Source: Planctomycetota bacterium (lineage in GTDB: Bacteria; Planctomycetota; UBA8742; UBA2392). From it: a DNA stretch of 64,000 bases. The DNA lies in contig JAOSKM010000003.1 in the NCBI GenBank assembly GCA_027493625.1, positions 911,028 through 975,027 of the forward strand, in the 5' to 3' direction. This document shows positions 37,244-44,458 of this stretch, one piece after another. The notes under the pieces were generated by a model, which worked only from the letters and a program-made list of their open reading frames with translations, was not told the DNA's origin and did not search any database. Every line of letters starts with the position of its first letter. Position 1 is the first letter of the stretch. The translations under genes were made by a program, and so were the position numbers.

Positions 37244-37575
37244 GTCACCGCGAAGAGCCGCCAAGGACCGCGAAGCACTGCAACTGCCGCGGCGCGCAGT
37301 TTGCGCGCTGAAGACCTGGCGATAGCGAGAGAGGGCAGAGCACACGGAGTATCTTCGCGCCGCCCCGCAGTTCTTTGCGAGCTTCGAGGTGACAGGCCAC
37401 AAAAGCACGAAAACACAAAAGGTAACGCCACAAAAAAAGTTGCCCGGAGTCTTGGTGTGCAGCTGTTTTGTGCTTTGGTGTTTTCGCGGCCTGATTGCAG
37501 TTGGAAACAGGCTGCAACCGCGAGTAACCGCCGAATCCTGCAACTTCGCGGCCCTTGGCGGTGCTTCGCGGTTAC
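37244..37575. repeat. Nested long inverted repeats in a 460-bp gene-free gap
   Basis: No gene is credible between 37159 and 37620. The gap holds an outer inverted repeat (37244-37285 with 37533-37575, built on CACCGCGAAG-N-GCCGCCAAGG and CCGCGAAG) and an inner one (37393-37420 with 37466-37493, built on CAGGCC and CACAAAAGCACGAAAACAC, about 23 of 28 pairs). The AC-GAAG-rich wording resembles intergenic repeats seen in several environmental genomes. The whole piece could fold as one long hairpin with a 45-base inner loop. I cannot identify a transposon or known RNA. Confidence 0.7.
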
Positions 37576-37620
37576 ATTTCAGGACAGGTGCAACTGGCGG
37601 AGAACTTGCCCGACGCTGTA

Positions 37621-38073
37621 CTAGCGTCGCCGGCGCAGTGTGCTGAGGCGCTGGCTGAGTTCACGCAGCTGGTGGTCGTCAAGCCCGCCCAGCAACTCGT
37701 TGTGCAGCCGCTCCACCCGCGCATCCAGCGGATTCACCATGGAACGCCCCTTGTCGGTGATGCTGGAGCGCACCACGCGCCGGTCCTGCTCGCTGCGCGA
37801 GCGGGACACCAGCCCCGCCTTCTCCAGCTTGTCGACCAGCCGGGTGATGTCCGGGTCGCGGGCGATCATGCGGTCCGCGATCTCGGAGCAACTCAACGCC
37901 TCGCCCGCATCGCGAAGGATCCGCAGCACACGGTATTGCGGCAGGGACAACCCTGCGGCCTTGGCCACACGAGACAGTTCATCCTGCACCACGCCGGCCG
38001 CCCATTGGATGTGCGTAGCAACTTCCTCGTGAAGGCTTAAGCGGGGGGCGCTGAGTTCTGTTGGGTTGCGCAT
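37621..38073 (-). CDS. MarR-family transcriptional regulator
   Basis: A 150-residue winged-helix regulator from ATG 38073; an upstream start would add residues that do not look like protein. The recognition region LSLPQYRVLRILRDAGEALSCSEIADRM and the wing VSRSRSEQDRRVVRSSITDKGR with the conserved D-x-R-x-x are typical MarR. Such proteins usually repress their own gene and neighbours and are released by small phenolic or aromatic ligands. Its palindromic promoter site is listed separately. The target may be itself; a MarR protein (IaaR) controls indoleacetate genes in Aromatoleum, but this one is 15 kb from the operon. Confidence 0.88.
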   Translation of the reverse strand: MRNPTELSAPRLSLHEEVATHIQWAAGVVQDELSRVAKAAGLSLPQYRVLRILRDAGEALSCSEIADRMIARDPDITRLVDKLEKAGLVSRSRSEQDRRVVRSSITDKGRSMVNPLDARVERLHNELLGGLDDHQLRELSQRLSTLRRRR

Positions 38074-38142
38074 GAAAGTTGCAACAGCGAAGGGTCCGAA
38101 AATCATCCCGCCAAAGTGGCAAAATTTGCTACTAGTCACGAA

Positions 38143-38178
38143 ACTATACTGCCTCTTCCGAGCAATTGGCAGCCAATT
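38143..38178 (-). promoter_or_regulatory. marR promoter with palindromic operator
   Basis: On the minus strand, a -10 TATAGT (38148-38143) lies about 17 bases downstream of a -35-like TGCCAA. The -35 sits inside the perfect palindrome AATTGGC-A-GCCAATT (38164-38178). A repressor bound there would block RNA polymerase, a standard arrangement for an autoregulated MarR gene. Confidence 0.5.
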
Positions 38179-38195
38179 CTCACCTCTGTAATGGA

Positions 38196-38228
38196 AAAAT
38201 ACAAACGCCCCGGCCGAGGCCGGGGCGT
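38196..38228 (-). terminator. Rho-independent terminator of the CBS-like gene
   Basis: An 11-bp GC stem (ACGCCCCGGCC with GGCCGGGGCGT, 38205-38228) is followed on the minus strand by the T-rich TTTGTATTTTTCC. It lies 19 bases after the stop of the cystathionine beta-synthase-like gene. Confidence 0.8.
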
Positions 38229-38246
38229 GTTCGTTCTGCCTGACCG

Positions 38247-39608
38247 TTACAGTACAGCAACCAGGTCGGCCTTGGTGAGGATGCCCCAGTCGCCCGAGGC
38301 GCGCTTGACCAGGGCGGCGGGCGCGCCGCCCTGGAAGGTTCTCAGCAGTTCGCTGGCGCTGGCCTCGTCGTTCACCACGGGCAGCGGTGCGCCCATCACC
38401 TCGCGCACCTTGATGTCGTCCAGCTTGCGCCCTTCCAGCAGCAGCTTGATCAGCTGGTCGTCATACAGCGCGCCCACCGGCTCGCCGTTCTCGAGCACCG
38501 GGATCTGCGACAGGTCCAGCGTCTTCACATGCCCGATCACTTCGCGCAGCGACTGCCCGGGCGCCGCGGTCACCAGCTTCTGGCCCGGACGGTGCATCAG
38601 CAGCTCGGCCGCGGTCACGTCGTACTCGTCGATGAAGCCGTTCTCGCGCATCCAGTCGTCGTTGTACATCTTCGACAGGTAGCGGTCGCCGACGTCGCAC
38701 AGGAACACCACGGGCATGGAAGCTGCCCCGGGCTTCTGTTCGCGCAGCCACTTCAGCGCGCCCGCCAGGTTGTTGCCGCTGCTGCCGCCCGTGAAGATGC
38801 CCTCCATGCGCGTCAGCTTGCGCGCGGCCTGGTAGCTTTCGCCGTCGCTGACGGGGATGACGTCGTCAATGTGCTCAAAGCTGATGGTGCCGGGGATGTA
38901 ATCGAGGCCGATGCCTTCCACCGTGTACTGGCGGTTCTCCGGCGAGGCGTTCTTGTCCTTGAAGTACAGGCTGTAGTAGCTGCCGACCGGGTCGCACAGC
39001 ACCACCTTGCAGGCGGGGTTGCGCTCTTTCAGGTACTTGCCGACGCCGCTGATGGTGCCGCCGGTGCCCGCGCCCGCGAAGAAGTGGGTGATCTTGCCGC
39101 CCGTCTGCTCCCAGATTTCGGCGGCCGTGCTTTCGTAGTGCACCTGCGGGTTAGCCTGGTTCTGGAACTGGCCGGCGTACCAGCCGCCCGGCGTTTCCTT
39201 GGCGATGCGTTTCGCGACAGCGTTGTAGTGGCGCGGGTCGTCCTTGGTGACGGCCGTGGGCGTGACGATCACCTTGGCGCCGTAGGCGCGCAGCAGGTCG
39301 ATCTTTTCCCGCGACATCTTGTCGGGCAGGCAGAACACGCACTTGTAGCCCAGCACGTTGGCAGCGATGGCAAGCCCGAGGCCGGTGTTGCCGGCGGTGC
39401 CCTCGGTGATGGTGCCGCCCGGCTTGAGCAGGCCCTTTGCCTCGGCGTCGCGGATCATGGCGATGCCGATGCGGTCTTTCACGCTGCCGCCCGGGTTGAG
39501 GTGGTCGAGCTTGGCCAGCAGCGTGCAGCCCAGGCCGTCGGACAGGCGGTTGAGTTTCACGATCGGCGTGTGGCCGATGCAGTCGAGGATGGAATCGCGG
39601 ATATCCAT
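38247..39608 (-). CDS. Cystathionine beta-synthase-like PLP enzyme with CBS-domain pair
   Basis: A 453-residue enzyme of the fold-type II PLP family. The start at ATG 39608 has GGAGG upstream. The PLP lysine is in LDHLNPGGSVKDRIG near residue 42, the substrate loop is TEGTAGNTGLGLAIAANV, and the phosphate cradle is FAGAGTGGTISGVGKYL. Residues from about 335 onward form two CBS domains (VTAAPGQSLREVIGHV, VREVMGAPLPVVNDEA) that usually bind adenosyl ligands. The architecture matches cystathionine beta-synthase (serine plus homocysteine to cystathionine); a cysteine synthase role is possible. It lies downstream of the macrodomain gene on the same strand, separated by a strong hairpin. Confidence 0.92.
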   Translation of the reverse strand: MDIRDSILDCIGHTPIVKLNRLSDGLGCTLLAKLDHLNPGGSVKDRIGIAMIRDAEAKGLLKPGGTITEGTAGNTGLGLAIAANVLGYKCVFCLPDKMSREKIDLLRAYGAKVIVTPTAVTKDDPRHYNAVAKRIAKETPGGWYAGQFQNQANPQVHYESTAAEIWEQTGGKITHFFAGAGTGGTISGVGKYLKERNPACKVVLCDPVGSYYSLYFKDKNASPENRQYTVEGIGLDYIPGTISFEHIDDVIPVSDGESYQAARKLTRMEGIFTGGSSGNNLAGALKWLREQKPGAASMPVVFLCDVGDRYLSKMYNDDWMRENGFIDEYDVTAAELLMHRPGQKLVTAAPGQSLREVIGHVKTLDLSQIPVLENGEPVGALYDDQLIKLLLEGRKLDDIKVREVMGAPLPVVNDEASASELLRTFQGGAPAALVKRASGDWGILTKADLVAVL

Positions 39609-39637
39609 GGCGCCCTCCGGGCGAAGGTCAAAATCTG

Positions 39638-39679
39638 AAGTGCGAAGTTCGAAGTGAGCGTACTTCGAACTTCGCACTT
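39638..39679. repeat. Perfect 18-bp stem hairpin between macrodomain and CBS genes
   Basis: AAGTGCGAAGTTCGAAGT (39638-39655), a six-base loop and its exact reverse complement (39662-39679), followed by a partial extra GCACTTCGAACTT copy. The stem is built from repeated CGAAGT-type units like those in many environmental intergenic regions. No U-tract follows, so it is not a classic terminator. It may still act as an mRNA stabilising or attenuating structure. Confidence 0.85.
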
Positions 39680-39708
39680 TGCACTTCGAACTTCCGCGCC
39701 GGGCGCGG

Positions 39709-40218
39709 TTATACCTGCTTCAGGCACTCCTCGAAGATGCGCATCATGGTGCGGTCGGGCAGGTAGAAGGTTGCTTCCTCTACCGTGCTTTCGCGGTTGT
39801 CGTGGCGCAGGCACTCGCTGAGCAGCAGCTCGGTGACGCGCTTGACCGGCACGCTGCTGGTGGCCATGCCGATGGGCGGGATAGCGACCGTGCGCGCGCC
39901 GATTTCGTTGGCCTTGGCCAGCGCGCTGCGCAGCGAGTTCACGATGCTGTCCTCGCTGCTGACCTGGTCGTAGTTCATGCTGGCGGCGTGGATCACCCAG
40001 CGCGCGTCGAGGTCGCCGGCGTCGGTGACCACGGCGTCGCCCAGGTCCAGCTTCCCGATCGCCAGGCACTGGCGGATGATCTCCGTGTCAACGTCAGGGC
40101 CCAGGCTGCAGTGGGCCTCCGGGGCGAAGATCAGGTCGTTGTTGATTTCGCTGATGATCGCGTCGGCCTCGGCATCCTTCACCGAGCCCAGCTTCAGGTG
40201 GATGTGTTCCTTGTTCAT
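39709..40218 (-). CDS. Macrodomain protein
   Basis: A 169-residue single-domain macro protein. ATG 40218 is preferred, with GGAGGAG about 11 bases upstream. The domain starts at LKLGSVKDAEADAIISEINNDL, and the phosphate-binding loop is RTVAIPPIGMATSSVPVKRV. Macrodomains bind ADP-ribose or O-acetyl-ADP-ribose and may remove ADP-ribose from targets. The typical catalytic Asn-Gly region is changed here to NNDLIFAPEAHCSLGPDV, so activity is uncertain. It is transcribed toward the CBS-like gene. Confidence 0.8.
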   Translation of the reverse strand: MNKEHIHLKLGSVKDAEADAIISEINNDLIFAPEAHCSLGPDVDTEIIRQCLAIGKLDLGDAVVTDAGDLDARWVIHAASMNYDQVSSEDSIVNSLRSALAKANEIGARTVAIPPIGMATSSVPVKRVTELLLSECLRHDNRESTVEEATFYLPDRTMMRIFEECLKQV

Positions 40219-40394
40219 GCGGCGTGGCTCCTCCGGTCCGTACTTATAGAAGGGAAAGCCAAGCATGAAAGCGCCGAGCCGGCCGCGCGGGTCCGGGGAT
40301 GTGCAGCGTCGGCATGGTCGGTAACCGCTGCGGGTGGGCAGTATCGATCACAGCGCGCTCCCGGATCGGCGACGTCATCGCAAGTCATTCAATA

Positions 40395-40461
40395 ATAACA
40401 TGTTATAGCGAATACACAATTGTGATATTTGATTGACTTAGTGTGTGACTTTGGCTAATTT
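40395..40461 (+). promoter_or_regulatory. Promoter with upstream palindromes for the kelch gene
   Basis: TTGACT (40433-40438), a 17-base spacer and TAATTT (40456-40461) form a good sigma70-type promoter 35 bases before the start codon. Just upstream are two perfect palindromes, ATAACATGTTAT (40395-40406) and CACAATTGTG (40415-40424), candidate operators in a notably AT-rich stretch of the 277-base gap. Confidence 0.65.
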
Positions 40462-40495
40462 CGCACAGAGCGCAACTACTTAGCAGGGAGTCGTC

Positions 40496-43400
40496 ATGCG
40501 TACCATCGCAATCGTTGGCATGCTGGTTTTGTGTTCCGTCGTTTCCGCGCAGTCCGGAACCTGGGTGCAGGAGACAGCGGGTGCGCCCTGGAGCGCACGC
40601 AACGCGCACGAAGTCGTGGTATTCAACAATCGCATCTGGGTCATCGGTGGCTGGGATTCCGGCGGCTACAAGAACGATGTCTGGTCGTCCGCAGACGGCG
40701 TAAACTGGCAACTGGAGACCGCTGCGGCTCAGTTTCCGCCGCGGGCACAGTTTGCGGCCGCCGTATACAACAACCGCATCTGGGTCACCGGAGGTTGGGA
40801 TGGCACGCGGCGCCAGGACGTCTGGTCATCAGCCGACGGCATCAACTGGACCCAGGAGGCCACACCCGGCTGGACCGGGCGCAACGGTCACTACGCGATG
40901 GTGTTCAACAACCGCCTCTACGTCGTGGCCGGACTTGATGCCACTTCAGGTCGACGCAACGACGTGTGGTACACCACCACCGGCACCACCTGGACGCAGG
41001 ACAACGGCGCGGCCGCCTTCACTGGCCAGTCGCACGGAGCAGGCACCGTGTATGATTCGCGTATGTGGATCTGCGGCGGCCTGACCAGCAATAACCAGGT
41101 GTGGTACTCGACGAACGGCCCGACCTGGACACAGGCCACCGCCGCCGCGGCCTGGACAGCGCGCTATGCGCACCGCGTGATTGCATACAACAGCCGCCTG
41201 TTCGTGATGGGCGGCCGCACCAGCGCTGTGGTGAACGATGTCTGGACCTCAGCCAACGGCAGCAGCTGGACGCAACTTGCCAACGCCAGCTGGGCGGCCC
41301 GCGAATATTATGCGACCACGGTTTTCAACGGTAAGCTCTGGGTGCTAGGTGGCACCGGCAGCACGCGCTTCAATGACGTGTGGTCCTATACGGAAGGTCC
41401 GGTTGTTTCGCCTTCGGTTTCCAGCCTGAACCTCGGTACGACCTATGTGAACACGCCGGGGACACAGTACAACTACACGGTTCAGGGCTACAGCACCACC
41501 GGACAGACAACTGTTACCGCACCGGCCAATGTTCAAATCAAGCTTTCCACCAGCGCGACCTGGGTCAGCAGCTTCAACATCGCCAACACCGGTAACTGGG
41601 GGCCCTTCACCATCAACGTGAGGATCGCGTCCACCGCCTCACCTGCAACAATCAGCGGGAACATCACCCATGGCGGCTTCGGCGGCACTACTGTCAATGT
41701 GTCCGTTACCGGTAGTGTGACTACGCCGCCTTCGCTTTCTGTTAACCCTTCTTCCTTGAACCTGGGTACCACGCCGCAGGGTACGGCGGGCTCCATCCTC
41801 AGCTACGCCATCAACGGCACGGCCACTACGGCTGCCACTGACATCACCGCGCCTGCCGGCGTGGAACTCTCCTTCAACCAGACCACCTGGTCGCCCACGC
41901 TGCAGATCGGCTCCACCGGCACCTGGCCCAACACCACGGTCTACGTGCGCATCGCGGCCTCGGCCACGGCGGGCGCGATCTCGGGCAACATCACCAACGC
42001 CACCACCGGCGCCACCACACAGAACGTGGCCGTCACCGGCAACGTAACGCCGCCGCCCACCCTGCTGGCCACGCCTGACACGCTCAACCTGGGCAGCACC
42101 GGCCAGGGCGTGCCGGGCAGCGAGCACTCCTACGTGCTGGACGGCACCAGCCTGGTCTCCAGCACCGTGATCACCGCGCCCGCCGGCGTCGAGATCAGCC
42201 AGACCTCCGGCAGCGGCTACAGCGGCACCACCACCATCACCACCACGCCCTCCTTCAGCGTCACCATCTACGTGCGCCTGACCGGCGCCACGGTCGGCGC
42301 CGTGGGCGGCACCATCACCAACGTCAGCGGCACGGCCAGCGAGGACGTCACCATCACCGGCACCGTCACGCCCAACCTCAACCTGGTCTTCACCCGCAAC
42401 GGCCCGGCAGCCTCCACCGGCGTTGACAACAACGCCCAGGGCGCGGGCGGCCTCGGCCTGGTGATCCTGGACTTCAGCGTCTCCACCGGCACCGACGCCT
42501 TCACGCTCACCGACATCACCTTCAGCGAAAGCGGCACGGCCGACGGCCAGGCCGACATCAACTTCCTCGCGCTCTACCTCGATGACGGCAGCGGCAGCTT
42601 CGACGCCGCCGACACCCTGGCCACCGCGGCAGCCGGTACTTCCTTCAACGCTCCCAACGGCAGCTACACCGCCACCCTCAGCAACAGCGCGTTCCCCGCA
42701 AGCACCACGCGCCGCTTCTTCCTGGTCTGCAAGCTGGCCGGCACGGCCGGCGCCGGCGAGACCATCCAGGCGGAGATCACGGCCGTGACCTCCGCCACCG
42801 GCGGCACCGGCACGACCATCGGCGTGCCCACCAGCGGCGCCGGCCCGGCGCTGACCATCAACCCGGCCACCCTGACCGCCACGCTGCACGGCCCGCTCGC
42901 CTACACCACGGTGAACGCCGACAGCCAGGGCCCGGGCGGCAACGGCCACGTGATCTGCGACGTGACGCTCACGGCCGCCAACGACTCCTGGACCGTCAGC
43001 AGCCTCACCTTCAGCGCCAGCGGCACCGCCGACGAGCAGGCCGACATCAGCTCACTGGCCCTGTACCTCGACAACGGCAACGGCGCTATTCGACGGCCCC
43101 GCCACGGACACCCTGGCCACCGCGCCGCCGGCGCCGGCTTCAGCGCGCCCGACGGCAGCTACACCGCGACGCTGACCGCGGCGGCCAGCGCCTTTGCCAT
43201 GAACGGCAGCAAGCGCTTCTTCCTGGTGGCCAAGCTGGCCGGCAGCGCCGGCACGGCCGAGACCTTCCGCGCGGCGCTGACCGGCGTGGCCGAGAGCTCG
43301 CCCAGCGGCGGCACGGTGCAGGGCGTGCCGACGGCGGCCAGCTCGGCGCTGGTGATCGACGTGGCGACGCTGACGGTGAACGCGGGCCCGGCCAACCCGG

Positions 43401-44254
43401 CCAACACCCACGTGATGGCAAGCGGCAGCGCCTTCAACCACACGCTGGGGCAGCTGCGGCTGACGGCCAGCAACGCGGACTTCACGCTGTCGGGCATCGT
43501 GCTGACGCTGGGCGGCAACGGCGACTGGGTCAACAACATCAGCAGCCTGGGCGTGTACCTGGACGACGGCAACGGCAGCTTCGACGGCGCCGACACCCAG
43601 CTGTTCAGCGGCGCGGCCGGCGCGGGCAGCATCAGCTGCGGCTTCAGCGCCAACCTGACGGTGGGCCAGGCCACCAGCGAGGACCTGTGGGTGGTGATCG
43701 CGGTGGCGTCCACGGCCGGCGGCTCGCCGTCGGAGAGCTTCGACGCGCGGATCCAGAGTACGACCGACGTGCAGACCGTGACGGCGGGCAACGTGGCGCT
43801 CGGCACCAACCCGCCGGTCAGCGGCATGCTGCACGTGATCACCTACTCGGTGACCGGCTTCACCCCGCTGCAGGACAGCTTCAGCGGCGGCAAGCCGATC
43901 ACCATCACGGGCAGCGGCTTTGCTCTGCCGGTGACGGTCACCATCGGCGGGGTAATCTGCACCGGCACGGCCTCGGTGGACGCGACGGGCACGCAGATCA
44001 CCGGCCTGTTCGTGCCGGGCGGCAGCGGCAGCAGCCTGCCGATCACGCTGGACACCAACAACCTCGGCCCGCAGACGCTGAGCCAGACCTTCAGCTACAC
44101 ACTGTCGATCGGCGTAGGCGGCGGCGGAGGAGGCGGCGGCGGCGGAGGCTGCGCCAACACCGGCAGCAACACCGGCAGCAACACCGCCATCCTGCTGCTC
44201 GCCGCCCTGGCCCTCACAGCCACAGCCACCACCCTGCGCCGCAAAAGGGCGTAA
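40496..44254 (+). CDS. Giant secreted kelch-repeat protein with C-terminal sorting-like signal
   Basis: A 1252-residue exported protein. The start at ATG 40496 follows AGGGAG, and the signal peptide ends near VVSAQS. Residues 20-300 are kelch-like units repeating RIWVIGGWDSGGYKNDVWSS-type strands, probably a beta-propeller. From 300 on come about six beta-sandwich repeats (SVNPSSLNLGTTPQGTAGS and relatives), then three repeats beginning GPLAYTTVN/GPAASTGVD. The tail is ten glycines, Cys, a hydrophobic helix and RRKRA, like MYXO/SYNERG-CTERM surface-sorting signals. Two indels near 43087 and 43124 scramble about 14 residues that otherwise read FDGPATDTLATA, and the frame is then restored. Codon and base use become more GC-extreme in the second half, as if repeats were added by duplication. 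Confidence 0.85.
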   Translation: MRTIAIVGMLVLCSVVSAQSGTWVQETAGAPWSARNAHEVVVFNNRIWVIGGWDSGGYKNDVWSSADGVNWQLETAAAQFPPRAQFAAAVYNNRIWVTGGWDGTRRQDVWSSADGINWTQEATPGWTGRNGHYAMVFNNRLYVVAGLDATSGRRNDVWYTTTGTTWTQDNGAAAFTGQSHGAGTVYDSRMWICGGLTSNNQVWYSTNGPTWTQATAAAAWTARYAHRVIAYNSRLFVMGGRTSAVVNDVWTSANGSSWTQLANASWAAREYYATTVFNGKLWVLGGTGSTRFNDVWSYTEGPVVSPSVSSLNLGTTYVNTPGTQYNYTVQGYSTTGQTTVTAPANVQIKLSTSATWVSSFNIANTGNWGPFTINVRIASTASPATISGNITHGGFGGTTVNVSVTGSVTTPPSLSVNPSSLNLGTTPQGTAGSILSYAINGTATTAATDITAPAGVELSFNQTTWSPTLQIGSTGTWPNTTVYVRIAASATAGAISGNITNATTGATTQNVAVTGNVTPPPTLLATPDTLNLGSTGQGVPGSEHSYVLDGTSLVSSTVITAPAGVEISQTSGSGYSGTTTITTTPSFSVTIYVRLTGATVGAVGGTITNVSGTASEDVTITGTVTPNLNLVFTRNGPAASTGVDNNAQGAGGLGLVILDFSVSTGTDAFTLTDITFSESGTADGQADINFLALYLDDGSGSFDAADTLATAAAGTSFNAPNGSYTATLSNSAFPASTTRRFFLVCKLAGTAGAGETIQAEITAVTSATGGTGTTIGVPTSGAGPALTINPATLTATLHGPLAYTTVNADSQGPGGNGHVICDVTLTAANDSWTVSSLTFSASGTADEQADISSLALYLDNGNGAIRRPRHGHPGHRAAGAGFSAPDGSYTATLTAAASAFAMNGSKRFFLVAKLAGSAGTAETFRAALTGVAESSPSGGTVQGVPTAASSALVIDVATLTVNAGPANPANTHVMASGSAFNHTLGQLRLTASNADFTLSGIVLTLGGNGDWVNNISSLGVYLDDGNGSFDGADTQLFSGAAGAGSISCGFSANLTVGQATSEDLWVVIAVASTAGGSPSESFDARIQSTTDVQTVTAGNVALGTNPPVSGMLHVITYSVTGFTPLQDSFSGGKPITITGSGFALPVTVTIGGVICTGTASVDATGTQITGLFVPGGSGSSLPITLDTNNLGPQTLSQTFSYTLSIGVGGGGGGGGGGGCANTGSNTGSNTAILLLAALALTATATTLRRKRA

Positions 44255-44273
44255 GCAAAGCCAAAAGCAAAAG

Positions 44274-44305
44274 GAAGCGCGGGCCCCGCCCGCGCTTCTT
44301 CGTTT
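44274..44305 (+). terminator. Terminator hairpin after the giant kelch gene
   Basis: GAAGCGCGGGC and GCCCGCGCTTC form a perfect 11-bp stem with a CCC loop (44274-44298), followed by TTCGTTT. It lies 20 bases after the stop. Confidence 0.75.
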
Positions 44306-44397
44306 GCGGGCTGAGCCAGAACTGCGGCCCGCCAGCGTCTTGCGCATCCTGCAGCGCGTGGACGTGATCGCGGCGTATGAAAAAGCGGTGTGGGTTG

Positions 44398-44437
44398 TTG
44401 ACAAGTCCGGACGCCAACTTAAATGAGACTCAGTCGC
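44398..44437 (+). promoter_or_regulatory. Promoter overlapping a Fur-box-like site
   Basis: TTGACA (44398-44403), 16 bases, then TAAATG form a likely promoter ending 34 bases before the start codon. The -10 overlaps TTAAATGAGACTCAGTCGC (44419-44437), which shares the exact 9-mer TGAGACTCA with the better Fur-like site at 46533. That position would suit an iron-responsive repressor. The match to the 19-bp Fur consensus is only 11 of 19. Confidence 0.4.
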
Positions 44438-44458
44438 ACTAGGCATCGAGAGGAACTC

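Noticed and set aside
37211..37646. Open frames in the gap before marR
   Set aside because: They run through the inverted repeats with unnatural composition on both strands and have no start signals.
41639..42949. Minus-strand open frame opposite the giant kelch gene
   Set aside because: It has a compositional Gly/Ala/Val bias produced by the repeats of the real gene, with no start context.
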